Origin: Acidobacteriota bacterium | GTDB taxonomy: Bacteria; Acidobacteriota; Vicinamibacteria; Marinacidobacterales; Marinacidobacteraceae | Reading direction: 5' to 3' | Assembly: GCA_022822745.1 (NCBI GenBank) | Contig: JAJEAO010000086.1 | Location: forward strand, 1-36,407 | Length of the DNA: 36,407 nt | Part shown: positions 1-7,762 of the stretch, one piece after another | How the letters are laid out: every line of letters starts with the position of its first letter | Position numbering within the stretch: the stretch's first letter is position 1 | The notes under the pieces: model-generated | Databases searched by the model: none | Told to the model about the DNA's origin: nothing | What the model saw: the letters and a program-made list of their open reading frames with translations, nothing else | Program-made: the position numbers and the translations under genes

Positions 1-28
1 GAGAGGGGGGAGGTTTCTCCCCCCTCTC
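1..28. terminator. Strong hairpin at the left edge
   Basis: Positions 1-12 and 17-28 are perfect reverse complements (a G-rich 12-base arm and its C-rich partner) around a 4-base GTTT loop. No T-run follows in either direction inside the window, so it is not a textbook Rho-independent terminator. It may end a transcript from a gene left of the window, but the element may also extend past the edge. Confidence 0.4.
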
Positions 29-46
29 CGAGAAAGAAGGACTATG

Positions 47-236
47 CAATGGCAATCTGGAGCGAAGCGAAGATTGCCATTGGAGGCGCGGAGCGCCGAG
101 CGGGTCGGGCGGGGGCGGCCCCGTCCGATGCTGCCGTGACAGTCCTGCAAAGTACCGCTTTGCCGCCCCTTCCCGACCCGCCCGGTCGAGGGCAATCTGG
201 AGCGAAGCGAAGATTGCCATTGAGGCGCGGAGCGCC
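47..236. repeat. Duplicated palindromic (REP-like) element with nested inverted repeats
   Basis: Two copies of a roughly 55-bp module start near 51 and 191. Each has arms GGCAATCT / AGATTGCC around a 12-base loop, then a second small hairpin GGCGC-GGA-GCGCC (85-97 and 224-236). In copy 1 the arms extend to 12 bp (47-58 with 71-82). Between the copies lie a 20-bp imperfect inverted repeat (100-119 with 162-181, two mismatches) and a 6-bp hairpin (147-152 with 158-163). The whole stretch can fold extensively. No gene is supported here. It resembles a dispersed palindromic repeat, but only these two copies are visible. Confidence 0.65.
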
Positions 237-306
237 GAGCGGGCCGGGGGAGCGGCCGCCTGGATGGAGAGTGGGTCCTGACTCGTCCCGACGCCAGGAG
301 GTTCGG

Positions 307-428
307 CCCCTCCCCCGGCCCGCCCGGGTAACCGGCCGCCCCCTCCCGGCCCGCCCGGGTACCCGGCCGCCCCCTCCCGGCCCGCCCGGGTACCCGGCCG
401 CCCCCGCCCGGCCCGCCCGGGCTACCGG
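307..428. repeat. 31-bp GC-rich tandem repeat, about four copies
   Basis: Units lie at 307-338 (32 bp, slightly diverged), 339-369, 370-400 and 401-428 (partial). The two central units are identical. The core contains GCCCGGGTACCCGGCC-type palindromic sequence. The last unit runs into the stop codon of the minus-strand adaptor gene (422-424), so the repeat forms its 3' untranslated region. The array could form stable RNA structure after the operon, but there is no U-tract. Confidence 0.8.
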
Positions 429-1684
429 ATCCGGATCAGGGGCCAGGCGTCCCACATCGAGGTGTCGGAGAGGATGATCTCGTCCCCCTCGGCGAGCCCC
501 TCGACGACCTCGATCCGGTTGACCGAGCCTCGCCCCAGCCGGACCTGGACCCGCTCCGCCTCCGCGCCGTCGGGAGTGATCCGGAACAGCCCGACCGCGC
601 TCCCCGGCTGACCGTAGGCGGGTCGGCCGACATGGAGGGTGTCCGGGATGCGCGAGAGCTCGATCGTCCCGTCCACCGAGAGGTCCGGACGCACGCCGCG
701 GGGCAGGGGCGTCTCGAAGCCGACGTCCACCGCGACCGCCCCCTCGCGGACGGCCGGATCCACGCGGGCGACGACGCCGGCGACGATCCCGTTGCGGGTG
801 TCCACCAGGGCGCGCTGGCCGATCGTCAGCTCGCCCGCCTGGGTCTCCGGCACCCGGAGCACCGCTTTCAGTTCGCGAGGATCGGCCACCCGGGCGAGGT
901 TCTCGCCCGGGCTGACCTCCTGTCCGACTTCGACCGGGAGTTCGAGCAGGATGCCCGGTTGACCGGCCCGGATCGTCAGCGCCCCGAGCTGCCGATTCCG
1001 GAGCTCGAAGACCGCCCGGTAGCGCGCGACGGTGGCTTCCTTCGATGTGATCTGGGCTCGGGTGGACTCGGCCAGGATGGCGAGCCGCTCCCGTTCGAGA
1101 TCCCGCCGCTCTTCGAGCTCGTCGGCCCGCACCCGGCTGCGGCGGTGGATCAGCTCGCCGACGAGACCCTCCTCGAACAGCCTCCGGTCCGCTTCGGCGC
1201 GGCGGCGGGCGCTCTCGGCGGACGTGCGGAGTTCCCCGGCGGCGTTCTCCTGCTCCAGCAGGTCGGAGCGCACCTGGTCGCCGAGGCGACGGAGCTCGGC
1301 CTCTTCGGCGCGAAGCTGGAGCTCGGCGTCGCGGGTCTGCTGGACCAGCTCGGGGTTCGAGAGCACGAGCAGGATCGTGTCGGCCTCGACCGGAGTGCCC
1401 GGCAGCACCCGACGCTCCTCGACCCGGCCCCGGGTCTCGGCCGCCAGCCAGCGGATCTCCTCCGGGGGCACGGTCAGGACGCCCGGCGCCCGCACCTCGC
1501 GGACGAGCTCGCCACGCTCCACGACTCCGGTCCACAGCGCGGCTCGGTCCACTTCCGGCGCGCCGGGGGCGGCGAGCCGCGTCCCCAGCCAGACCCCGAC
1601 CAGCGCGAGGGCGGCGCCGGCCGCCCACGCGATCCGGCGCCGACGCCTCTGCCGCTTCCTTCCCTCGGCGATCCGAAAGTCCAT
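422..1684 (-). CDS. HlyD/MacA-like periplasmic adaptor (membrane fusion protein)
   Basis: The 420-residue protein looks like the adaptor subunit of tripartite efflux or secretion pumps. A basic N-terminus (residues 9-17) precedes one membrane anchor (about 18-38). A biotinyl-lipoyl half (about 80-110), a long Glu/Arg/Leu-rich coiled-coil hairpin (about 110-220), the second lipoyl half (about 225-265) and beta-barrel and membrane-proximal domains follow. The ATG start has an AAGGGG-type ribosome-binding site. It lies 26 bp after dctQM and is the last gene of the TRAP operon. The usual RND or MacB-type partner is not beside it; the DNA beyond the stop is repeats. Family assignment is firm. The substrate is unknown, and a link to TRAP uptake is inferred only from operon position. 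Confidence 0.85.
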   Translation of the reverse strand: MDFRIAEGRKRQRRRRRIAWAAGAALALVGVWLGTRLAAPGAPEVDRAALWTGVVERGELVREVRAPGVLTVPPEEIRWLAAETRGRVEERRVLPGTPVEADTILLVLSNPELVQQTRDAELQLRAEEAELRRLGDQVRSDLLEQENAAGELRTSAESARRRAEADRRLFEEGLVGELIHRRSRVRADELEERRDLERERLAILAESTRAQITSKEATVARYRAVFELRNRQLGALTIRAGQPGILLELPVEVGQEVSPGENLARVADPRELKAVLRVPETQAGELTIGQRALVDTRNGIVAGVVARVDPAVREGAVAVDVGFETPLPRGVRPDLSVDGTIELSRIPDTLHVGRPAYGQPGSAVGLFRITPDGAEAERVQVRLGRGSVNRIEVVEGLAEGDEIILSDTSMWDAWPLIRIR

Positions 1685-1710
1685 CCCGGCAGCCCCTTAC
1701 GCCGGAGCGG

Positions 1711-3534
1711 TCAATCGAAGAGGAGGGCCGGGAGAGTCAGCGTGAGCCACGGCGCGTAGGTGACGAGCAGCACCGCCCCGGCGCGGATCGCGAGGAAGGG
1801 GAGCGCCGCCCGGTACACCTCGCCGAGAGGCCTCCGGAACCGGTAGGAAGCGAGGAAGAGATTCATCCCCACCGGCGGAGTCAGGTAGCCGAGTTCCAGG
1901 TTCGTCAGGAAGATGATGCCGAGGTGCAGGGGGTCGATCCCGTAGGCGACGCCCAGCGGAGTGATCAGGGGCACGACGACCACGATCGCCGAGTAGATGT
2001 CCATCAGGCATCCGGCGACGAGGAGGACCAGGTTCAGGAGCAGCAGGAAGAAGAGCGGCGATTCCACGAAGGACTGCACCCAGTCCACCGCCATCGCCGG
2101 GATGTCGGCGAAGATCAGGTAGTTCGTTAGGCCGAGCGCGCATCCCAGGATGAGCAGGACGCCCCCGATGAGCGTCACGGCGTTGCCGCCGGTCCGGATC
2201 AGGTCTCCGAACGTCTTGCCCTCGCGGTGGACCACGAACTCCACGAACAGCGCGTAGAGGACCGTGATCGCCGCCGCTTCGACGAGCGTGGCGAGTCCCC
2301 CGAGGACGACCCCGAGGACGAGGACCGGGATCGCCGCCTCCCACTTCGCTTCCCACAGCGCCGACATCGCGTCGCGGAAGCGGAACGGAGTCGTGTCCGC
2401 CTTCAGCCGGCGGGTGATGAAGATGGCGAAGCCGGCAACGAGCGCGATCTCGAGGACCGCCGGCGCGAATCCGGCCACGAAGAGACGCTGGATCTCGACT
2501 TCGGCGACGAGTCCGTAGAGGATCACCGCCAGCGACGGCGGGAACAGGAGCCCCAGCGATCCCGCCGATGTCAGCAGGCCGGTGGAGAACTTCGGTCGGT
2601 GTCCATCCGCGGCCAGCATCGGGAACATGAGGCCGCCGATCGCGAGGATCGTGACGCCGCTCCCCCCGGTGAACGAGGTGAAGAAGGCGGAGACCACGAT
2701 GGCCACGACCGCGACTCCGCCGGGCATCCATCCGAACAGCCCCCGGAAGAGCCGCACCAGCCGCCGCGGCGCTCCTCCCTCGGCGAGGATGTAGCCCGCG
2801 AGCGTGAACAGCGGGATCGTGGGGAGCGTGGGCTTGCTCACCATCCCGTAGGCCTCCGCGGGAATCGCGGAGACAGGATCCCAGTTCGTCCACAGCAGCA
2901 CCGCCGCCGCGCCGCCGAGCGCCACGAAGATGGGCGCTCCGCAGGCGGCCGCCACCAGGATCAACGCGAGAAGCGGCCACCCGATCCCGGATTCCGTCAG
3001 ATCGAACCCGAAGACGCCCTCATGGAGGAGGAGCGGGAGGGCCAGCCCCGAGAGCGCCGCCCACTTCCCCCATCCGGTCGGGATTCGTCGCCACAGCCTC
3101 CAGCCGATGATGAGGAAGCCGAGCGGCATGACGCCCTCGGCGGCCCAGATCGGCACGCCCAGCGCGAGCTCCCGTCCGCCTCGCCATTCGGCGAGGATCA
3201 GGATCACGCTGGCGTAGGCCAGAACCGCCGACACGGTCACTCCGACGGCGCCGGAGAGCGAGGCGAGGAAGGGCTTCCACCGGTCCGGCGCAGCGCTCGG
3301 TCCGGCGGTGAGGGCCAGCAGCTCTCCCCGGCGCGCCGCGACCGCGGCGCCGAGGAATCCGACCCACAGGGCCAGGTGCGGCACCAGCATCTGGGAGCCG
3401 GGGATCCCGGTCGGGAAGAACGGCCGGATCGCGGCCTCGGCGATCGGGATGGCCGCCATCAGGATGAGCGCGGTCACCGAGACCGCGTCCTCGAAGACGG
3501 CGAGCTTTCCCCGGAAGGGGCTCGCGGCGTTCAC
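1711..3534 (-). CDS. TRAP transporter permease, fused small and large subunits (DctQ-DctM)
   Basis: The 607-residue polytopic membrane protein combines both TRAP membrane subunits. Residues about 1-155 form four hydrophobic helices as in DctQ. The rest is DctM-like, with many helices and typical segments such as PTIPLFTLAGYILAEGG, a GGSGVTILAIGG stretch and a C-terminal NLELGYLTPPVGMNLF signature. TRAP systems import organic acids and similar solutes using an ion gradient and a periplasmic binding protein. The start is GTG at 3534. The gene follows dctP by 43 bp and precedes the adaptor gene. Fused QM proteins are known in several lineages, so the fusion is not unusual. The substrate cannot be told from sequence. 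Confidence 0.92.
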   Translation of the reverse strand: MNAASPFRGKLAVFEDAVSVTALILMAAIPIAEAAIRPFFPTGIPGSQMLVPHLALWVGFLGAAVAARRGELLALTAGPSAAPDRWKPFLASLSGAVGVTVSAVLAYASVILILAEWRGGRELALGVPIWAAEGVMPLGFLIIGWRLWRRIPTGWGKWAALSGLALPLLLHEGVFGFDLTESGIGWPLLALILVAAACGAPIFVALGGAAAVLLWTNWDPVSAIPAEAYGMVSKPTLPTIPLFTLAGYILAEGGAPRRLVRLFRGLFGWMPGGVAVVAIVVSAFFTSFTGGSGVTILAIGGLMFPMLAADGHRPKFSTGLLTSAGSLGLLFPPSLAVILYGLVAEVEIQRLFVAGFAPAVLEIALVAGFAIFITRRLKADTTPFRFRDAMSALWEAKWEAAIPVLVLGVVLGGLATLVEAAAITVLYALFVEFVVHREGKTFGDLIRTGGNAVTLIGGVLLILGCALGLTNYLIFADIPAMAVDWVQSFVESPLFFLLLLNLVLLVAGCLMDIYSAIVVVVPLITPLGVAYGIDPLHLGIIFLTNLELGYLTPPVGMNLFLASYRFRRPLGEVYRAALPFLAIRAGAVLLVTYAPWLTLTLPALLFD

Positions 3535-3577
3535 GGACGGCCCCGACGGGGAATCGGCAAGGGGCCGCGGGCCGGCC

Positions 3578-4597
3578 TCAGCGCCCGGAGGCGCCGCCGC
3601 CAGCGCGGAAGTCGTCGCGGATGCGGATCACCTGGTCGAACACCGGTCCGGGGACGAGCTGCTCGCGGACCATGGGGAAGAGTTCCTCGGCGAGGCGTTC
3701 CCACTCGGCGCGGAATTCGTCGGAAGCCTCGACGACTTCGAGATCCCGGCGCTTCATCGCCGCCAGCGACCGGGCCTCGATCTCCCGGTTCGAGGAGCGG
3801 AAGGTGGCCGCCGCGGCGGCGGCGTGCCGGGTCACGATCTCCTGCTGCCCGGGGTCGAGGCGCTCCCAGCCGCCCTCGTGGATGACGAGCGCTCCCTGGA
3901 GCGGCGCCCACCGGAGGCTGTTCATGAACTTCGCGGACCGGTACACCTGCGAGCCCTCCGCGTAGGCGATCGGGAGCGGGGCGGCTTCCACCAGGCCGGT
4001 CTGGAAGCCGCTGACCAGCTCGACCGCGTTCACCTGGACCGGATCGAAGCCGGCCCACCGGAGCAGATCCAGCGCCGTCGAGTCTCCCGCCGCGCCGGCG
4101 AGCCGGAGCCCCTTCAGATCGTCCACCGTCCGGACCGGCTCGCTGGAGAAGAAGTGGAGCCAGCCCACGTCCGCCCAGGCCAGCGTCCGGAAGCCGTGCT
4201 CCTCGATCGCCCCTTCGATCGTGGGGTTCATCACGTCGCGGACGTGATCCCACTCGGCGTAGTCCGCGAACACCATCGGGATCGAGAGCGTCCAGGCGCT
4301 CGGATCCAGCTCCGACAGCCCGACGTTCGAGACGGCGGCCATCTGGACCTGCCCGATGCGCATCTTCCGGATCATGTCGGACTCGTCGCCCGCGGACCCG
4401 CCGCCGATGATGCGGATCCTCACTTCGCCGTCCGTGTCCCGACCGATGTCGGCGGCCATCTTCCGCAGGGTGAGGTGCCAGCTCGAACCGTTCGGCGCGA
4501 GCGTGGCCAGTCGGAGGTTCACTCGCGCTTCCGCGGTGGCCTGGAAACACAGCGCCGCCGCCAGCGTGGCGGCGGCGGTTCGGATGGCGGCCTTCAT
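3578..4597 (-). CDS. TRAP transporter periplasmic substrate-binding protein (DctP family)
   Basis: The 339-residue protein starts with a signal peptide (about 1-24) and continues as a DctP-type binding protein (LRLATLAPNGSSW near 28-40; a DLKGLRL segment near 160-166; a SGFQTGLVEAAPLPIAYAEG segment). It should capture the ligand in the periplasm and deliver it to the DctQM permease. The ATG at 4597 has a GAGG ribosome-binding site about 9 bases upstream and lies 11 bp after tatT. Where canonical DctP proteins have KGLKIRV, this one has KGLRLAG, so the usual carboxylate-binding Arg appears to be Ala167, with Arg165 two positions earlier. That may mean a non-standard ligand. The neighbouring TatT-type lipoprotein supports a TatT-associated subfamily. 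Confidence 0.92.
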   Translation of the reverse strand: MKAAIRTAAATLAAALCFQATAEARVNLRLATLAPNGSSWHLTLRKMAADIGRDTDGEVRIRIIGGGSAGDESDMIRKMRIGQVQMAAVSNVGLSELDPSAWTLSIPMVFADYAEWDHVRDVMNPTIEGAIEEHGFRTLAWADVGWLHFFSSEPVRTVDDLKGLRLAGAAGDSTALDLLRWAGFDPVQVNAVELVSGFQTGLVEAAPLPIAYAEGSQVYRSAKFMNSLRWAPLQGALVIHEGGWERLDPGQQEIVTRHAAAAAATFRSSNREIEARSLAAMKRRDLEVVEASDEFRAEWERLAEELFPMVREQLVPGPVFDQVIRIRDDFRAGGGASGR

Positions 4598-4608
4598 GGT
4601 CGGGAACC

Positions 4609-5580
4609 TCAGTCTTCGTCGAGGAAATAGTCCTCGGTTCGGGAGAGGAGCCAGGCGGCGCGCTGCTGCGCCACCCGGTTCAGCAGGCGCGCGCCCGGCT
4701 CGGAATGGATGTCGTAGTCGAGGGTCTGCCGCAGCAGCCGCTCGAACTCCTCCCGGTCGCCGGCGGCGATCGAGCCGCTCTCCGCCCAGTTCGTCCAGAG
4801 CACCGGATGCCGGTCCGGGCCGATCTCCAGCGCGGTCTCCCACAGCTCGCGGGCGCGCTCCAGCGAGCCGCCCGGCCGGATCGCCTCGTAGAGGCTCAGG
4901 TAGTCGTAGGCCACCCCTTCGTCCACCATCGGATCCAGTTCGAGCACCCTCTCCAGCAGCGCTCCCATGACCGCCAGGTCGCTGGTGGCCTCGGGATCGG
5001 CGGTGTTCATCGCGATCCACGCCCCGGTCGCGGTCCCGGTCCACAGAGCGAGCCCGGCGTCCTCGACTTCGAGCTCGGCGGCCGCGCCCCATGGGTCGCG
5101 GCTCAGGCGGTCGCCGATTCCGGGGTGCTTCGCTTCCAGCCCGCGGATGCCGAACTCCCGGGACCGCTCGTAGAGTCGCGCCGCGCGCGCCCGGATGGCC
5201 TGTTCCTCCTCGAACTGGGTGAAGTCGAGCGCGAACAGATCCGGCTCCACGACCGCGTAGGCATAGAGCGCGAAGCCCTTGGTGGCCGAGAGCAGCATGA
5301 GCCGATGCTCGGGCTCCTGGACCAGGAGCGACTCGACCGTCTTGAGATTGAAGGCGAGCGCCTGCCCGACGAGTTCGAGGTCGTCGTCCGAGCGGTACAC
5401 CGCCTCGCCTTCGGCGAGCACCTCGGCGAGCGAGTTGACCGCCACCCCGGTGACCAGAGAACAGCCGGAGGCGGTCGCGGCGACCAGGATCGCCGCCAGG
5501 CGCGCGGCGAACGACGCGGCCGGCCGGATCTCTCCGGCCCGGCGCGCCCCGACCGGAGCGGACTGCGGTTCCTGGCGCAC
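4609..5580 (-). CDS. TatT-like TRAP-associated helical-repeat lipoprotein
   Basis: The 323-residue protein has a hydrophobic signal ending in ATASGC, so Cys40 is the likely lipidated residue. The mature part is all-alpha and TPR-like (for example SLYEAIRPGGSLERARELW, followed by a LEIGPDRHPVLWTNWAES segment). This matches the TRAP-associated T component known from Treponema pallidum (Tp0956), which binds the TRAP solute-binding protein. Gene order tatT-dctP-dctQM supports the assignment. The start is GTG at 5580 with no Shine-Dalgarno; a TAACCT box sits 6 bases upstream on the minus strand (5592-5587), which suggests a leaderless or very short-leader transcript beginning the operon. Confidence 0.82.
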   Translation of the reverse strand: MRQEPQSAPVGARRAGEIRPAASFAARLAAILVAATASGCSLVTGVAVNSLAEVLAEGEAVYRSDDDLELVGQALAFNLKTVESLLVQEPEHRLMLLSATKGFALYAYAVVEPDLFALDFTQFEEEQAIRARAARLYERSREFGIRGLEAKHPGIGDRLSRDPWGAAAELEVEDAGLALWTGTATGAWIAMNTADPEATSDLAVMGALLERVLELDPMVDEGVAYDYLSLYEAIRPGGSLERARELWETALEIGPDRHPVLWTNWAESGSIAAGDREEFERLLRQTLDYDIHSEPGARLLNRVAQQRAAWLLSRTEDYFLDED

Positions 5581-5619
5581 GGGCGAAGGTTACTTCAAGG
5601 ATCCCGGTAGCCTTCGGCG
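5581..5619. promoter_or_regulatory. 39-bp divergent start region with back-to-back TANNNT boxes
   Basis: The two divergent genes start with GTG at 5580 (minus) and 5620 (plus). TAACCT on the minus strand (5592-5587) and TAGCCT on the plus strand (5608-5613) each end 6 bases before their start codons. Neither start has a Shine-Dalgarno. The layout fits two leaderless promoters, but no convincing -35 boxes are seen. Confidence 0.4.
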
Positions 5620-6216
5620 GTGAGCCTCCTCCCGATCCGATCCGCTTCTCTCCGGTTCCGCAGCCTTCTCGCCGCGGCGGCTCTGGCCGTCGGTTGGGGG
5701 TGGCCCGCCGGCTGCGCGCCGTCGGCAGATCCCGGGTCGGGGCCGGCGGCGGAGGCCGGGGATCCCGGGCCGGGGCCGGCGGCGGAGGCCCGGGCCGAGG
5801 ATCCGATCGCCGGCGCCTGGCGTCCCCGGGCCTATCGGATCGGAGGAGACGCTCCGGTGGAGCTGTCGGTGGACGGGCGGATCCGCTTCGACCCGGGATC
5901 CGACGGGGACGAGCCGGGGGAGTGGTTCGTCCTCTTCTTCGTGACCGGGGACGACGGAGCGCCGCGGGGGGGCTCGGCGGAGGGAGGGGAGTGGTTTCGC
6001 GAAGGCGAGACTCTGGTGCTCACCCACGCGTGGCATCTCTCGGTCGGCGACGCGGTGGGTCCGCTTCCGGAAGCGCCGCTCCGGATGGCGCTCCGGTCCT
6101 TCGCGGAAGCCTCGGAGGGCCACCGGGAACCCTGCCGGGTCGAAGTGGAAGGCGACCGCATGACGCTCTTCTTCCCCAGCGGGAACTCGATGGCCTTCGT
6201 CCGGGCCGGCGGCTGA
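5620..6216 (+). CDS. Putative lipoprotein of unknown function
   Basis: The 198-residue protein begins with a signal peptide ending in WPAGC (Cys about 32), consistent with a lipoprotein. A Gly/Pro/Ala-rich linker contains an 11-residue tandem duplication (DPGSGPAAEAG, then DPGPGPAAEA). The rest (about 60-198) is beta-rich, with DPIAGAWRPRAYRI at its start and short alternating hydrophobic strands. It loosely recalls lipocalin-like lipoproteins, but I do not recognise a family. It is a single-gene unit divergent from the TRAP operon. The GTG start is chosen for its fit to the signal peptide and for the TAGCCT box 6 bases upstream. No function is proposed. Confidence 0.7.
   Translation: MSLLPIRSASLRFRSLLAAAALAVGWGWPAGCAPSADPGSGPAAEAGDPGPGPAAEARAEDPIAGAWRPRAYRIGGDAPVELSVDGRIRFDPGSDGDEPGEWFVLFFVTGDDGAPRGGSAEGGEWFREGETLVLTHAWHLSVGDAVGPLPEAPLRMALRSFAEASEGHREPCRVEVEGDRMTLFFPSGNSMAFVRAGG
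5728..5790 (+). repeat. 33-bp tandem duplication inside the lipoprotein linker
   Basis: Two copies (5728-5760 and 5761-5790) begin with GATCCCGGG and differ at few bases. The unit is 11 codons, so the reading frame is kept; it lengthens the disordered linker after the lipobox. Confidence 0.8.
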
Positions 6217-6284
6217 CGCGGAGTCCCCCTGGTGGCGAAGTCGCCCGGGCCGGCCGGTCGGCGCTCCGGCGACGAGGACGCGAG

Positions 6285-6334
6285 GCGACCGATGACGCCG
6301 GTCCCGACGCGATGCGACCGATGACGCCGGTCCG
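6285..6334. repeat. 29-bp tandem repeat in a 145-bp convergent gap
   Basis: GCGACCGATGACGCCGGTCC occurs at 6285-6304 and again at 6314-6333, giving a 29-bp period and about 1.7 copies. The gap 6217-6361 lies between two converging genes. No terminator hairpin with a T-tract is visible there. Confidence 0.75.
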
Positions 6335-6361
6335 GATGCGCGCGGGATCGAGGAGTCCGGG

Positions 6362-7762
6362 TTACGGCTCCTCCGGAGACGCGGTCGGGTAGCCGCGGGC
6401 GGCGAGCGCTTCCCGCAGCCCGGGGGAGACCGGCGCCGCCCCGGCGGCGGCGCGCTCGTTCGCCTGCATCCACGCCACCGTCTGGAGGCGCCGGGTCTCG
6501 AGTTCGGCGCGCAGCGGCTCGGTCGTCATCCTCCCCTCCATGTAGCGGTTCTCCGCCTCGTTCGGGTCCCGGACCAGGTTGAACAGCGCGAACAGCGGCT
6601 CTTCCTGTCCCGGCACCGGGATCCGCAGCATGCGGAGCCGTCCGTCGAAGACGGAGAAGAGCCCGGCCGCCGTCCGAGAATAGAGGCGGCGGTGCGGGCG
6701 GGGATCCCGCCCGCCCAGCGCCGGGACCAGCGACTTCCCGACGAACCCGGCGGGCCGGGGATCGGGGAGCAGGCCGGCGGCGCCGATCAGATCCAGCGCG
6801 GTCGGCGCGATGTCGGCCAGGCTGACCGCCGCGGTGAACCGCACTTCCGCGGGGAAGCGATCCGCCTCCGCTCCCGGCCAGCCGAGCAGGATCGGAACGC
6901 CCAGCGTTTCCCGGAACAGCCCCCGGGGCCGCGCGAACGCGTCGCCGTGCTCGCCGAGGGACTCGCCGTGGAGGCCCGCCACCACGACGAGCGTCTCGCC
7001 CGCCGCCGGTCCTCGGGCCACCGCGTCGAGGATGCGCCCGGCCGCCTGGTCCACGGCGCCGATCGCCGCATCGTAGCGGTCCACCGAGGCTCCGTAGCCG
7101 TCCCCCGGCGCCGGAGTCGTTCCCGAGGACGGGATCGGGCCGGTCCGGAACCGCGGTCCCTCGGGAGTGAGCCCGTCGTCCCAGCCGGGTTCGGCGCCCG
7201 TTTCCGGATGCGGCGGCTCGGGGTCGGAGAGATGGAGCCAGAGAAACAGCGGCCCGCTCCCCTCCGGCGCCGGATCGGAGAGCGCCTCTTCGGCGAAGTC
7301 GGCCACCGAGGAAGCCGGCCCGGCCGCTTCGCGGTACTCCTCGAATCCGGCGCCGAATCCGAGCTCGGCGGCGAGCGCCGGGTGCGTCACTGCCGCCCGG
7401 GTCCGGTACCCGGCGGATGCGAGCATCCCGGCGAGGTTCGGCCCCGCGAGGAGCCGCGCCGGATCTCCGGTCGTGATGCGCGAGGGGTCCATGCCGGTGA
7501 GCGCGGCGGCCGCCGCCCGCCCGGTTTCGGGCCACGGCGTCACCGCTTCGGGCAGGATCGCTCCCGCCGCGCCGAACAGATCCAGCCGGGTCGTCGAGTT
7601 GCGCGGATAGCCGGCGATCCCCAGGTGGTCGCTGCGGAGCGAGGACACGGTCACGAGCACGAGATGGCGACGATCCTCCGGCGCGAGGCGTCCTCCGGAT
7701 CCGCCGCAGGCGGCGCACAGGACGGCCGCGCCGAGGGCCGCCACCGGAACCCGCCGCGTCAC
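6362..7762 (-). CDS. Sulfatase-fold (alkaline phosphatase superfamily) protein, probable pseudoenzyme
   Basis: The 466-residue protein has a lipoprotein-like signal (Cys19 in LCAACGG, a weak lipobox) and the overall layout of sulfatases: LVTVSSLRSDHLGIAGYPRN near 36-55, TPWPETGRAAAAALTG near 75-90, AGYRTRAAVTHPAL, FLWLHLSDPEPPH, VVVAGLHGESLGEHG near 260-272 and a C-terminal LRDPNEAEN-like segment. Key catalytic positions differ. The metal Asp of the usual VDTLR is Ser40, the nucleophile position is Pro78, and the Asp of SDHGE is Leu264. It therefore looks unable to bind the metal or form the nucleophile. The GTG start at 7762 overlaps the tsaE stop as GTGA, implying translational coupling. 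A structural or binding role is possible but unknown. Confidence 0.75.
   Translation of the reverse strand: MTRRVPVAALGAAVLCAACGGSGGRLAPEDRRHLVLVTVSSLRSDHLGIAGYPRNSTTRLDLFGAAGAILPEAVTPWPETGRAAAAALTGMDPSRITTGDPARLLAGPNLAGMLASAGYRTRAAVTHPALAAELGFGAGFEEYREAAGPASSVADFAEEALSDPAPEGSGPLFLWLHLSDPEPPHPETGAEPGWDDGLTPEGPRFRTGPIPSSGTTPAPGDGYGASVDRYDAAIGAVDQAAGRILDAVARGPAAGETLVVVAGLHGESLGEHGDAFARPRGLFRETLGVPILLGWPGAEADRFPAEVRFTAAVSLADIAPTALDLIGAAGLLPDPRPAGFVGKSLVPALGGRDPRPHRRLYSRTAAGLFSVFDGRLRMLRIPVPGQEEPLFALFNLVRDPNEAENRYMEGRMTTEPLRAELETRRLQTVAWMQANERAAAGAAPVSPGLREALAARGYPTASPEEP

Noticed and set aside
42-1628. Long minus-strand Arg/Gly/Pro-rich frame covering the left gap and the adaptor gene
   Set aside because: It lacks any recognisable domain and is a shadow of the adaptor gene in another frame plus repeat DNA.
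2227-3885. Plus-strand open frame of 552 codons opposite dctQM
   Set aside because: Its product is charged low complexity, as expected antisense to a GC-rich membrane-protein gene; dctQM has clear TRAP motifs.
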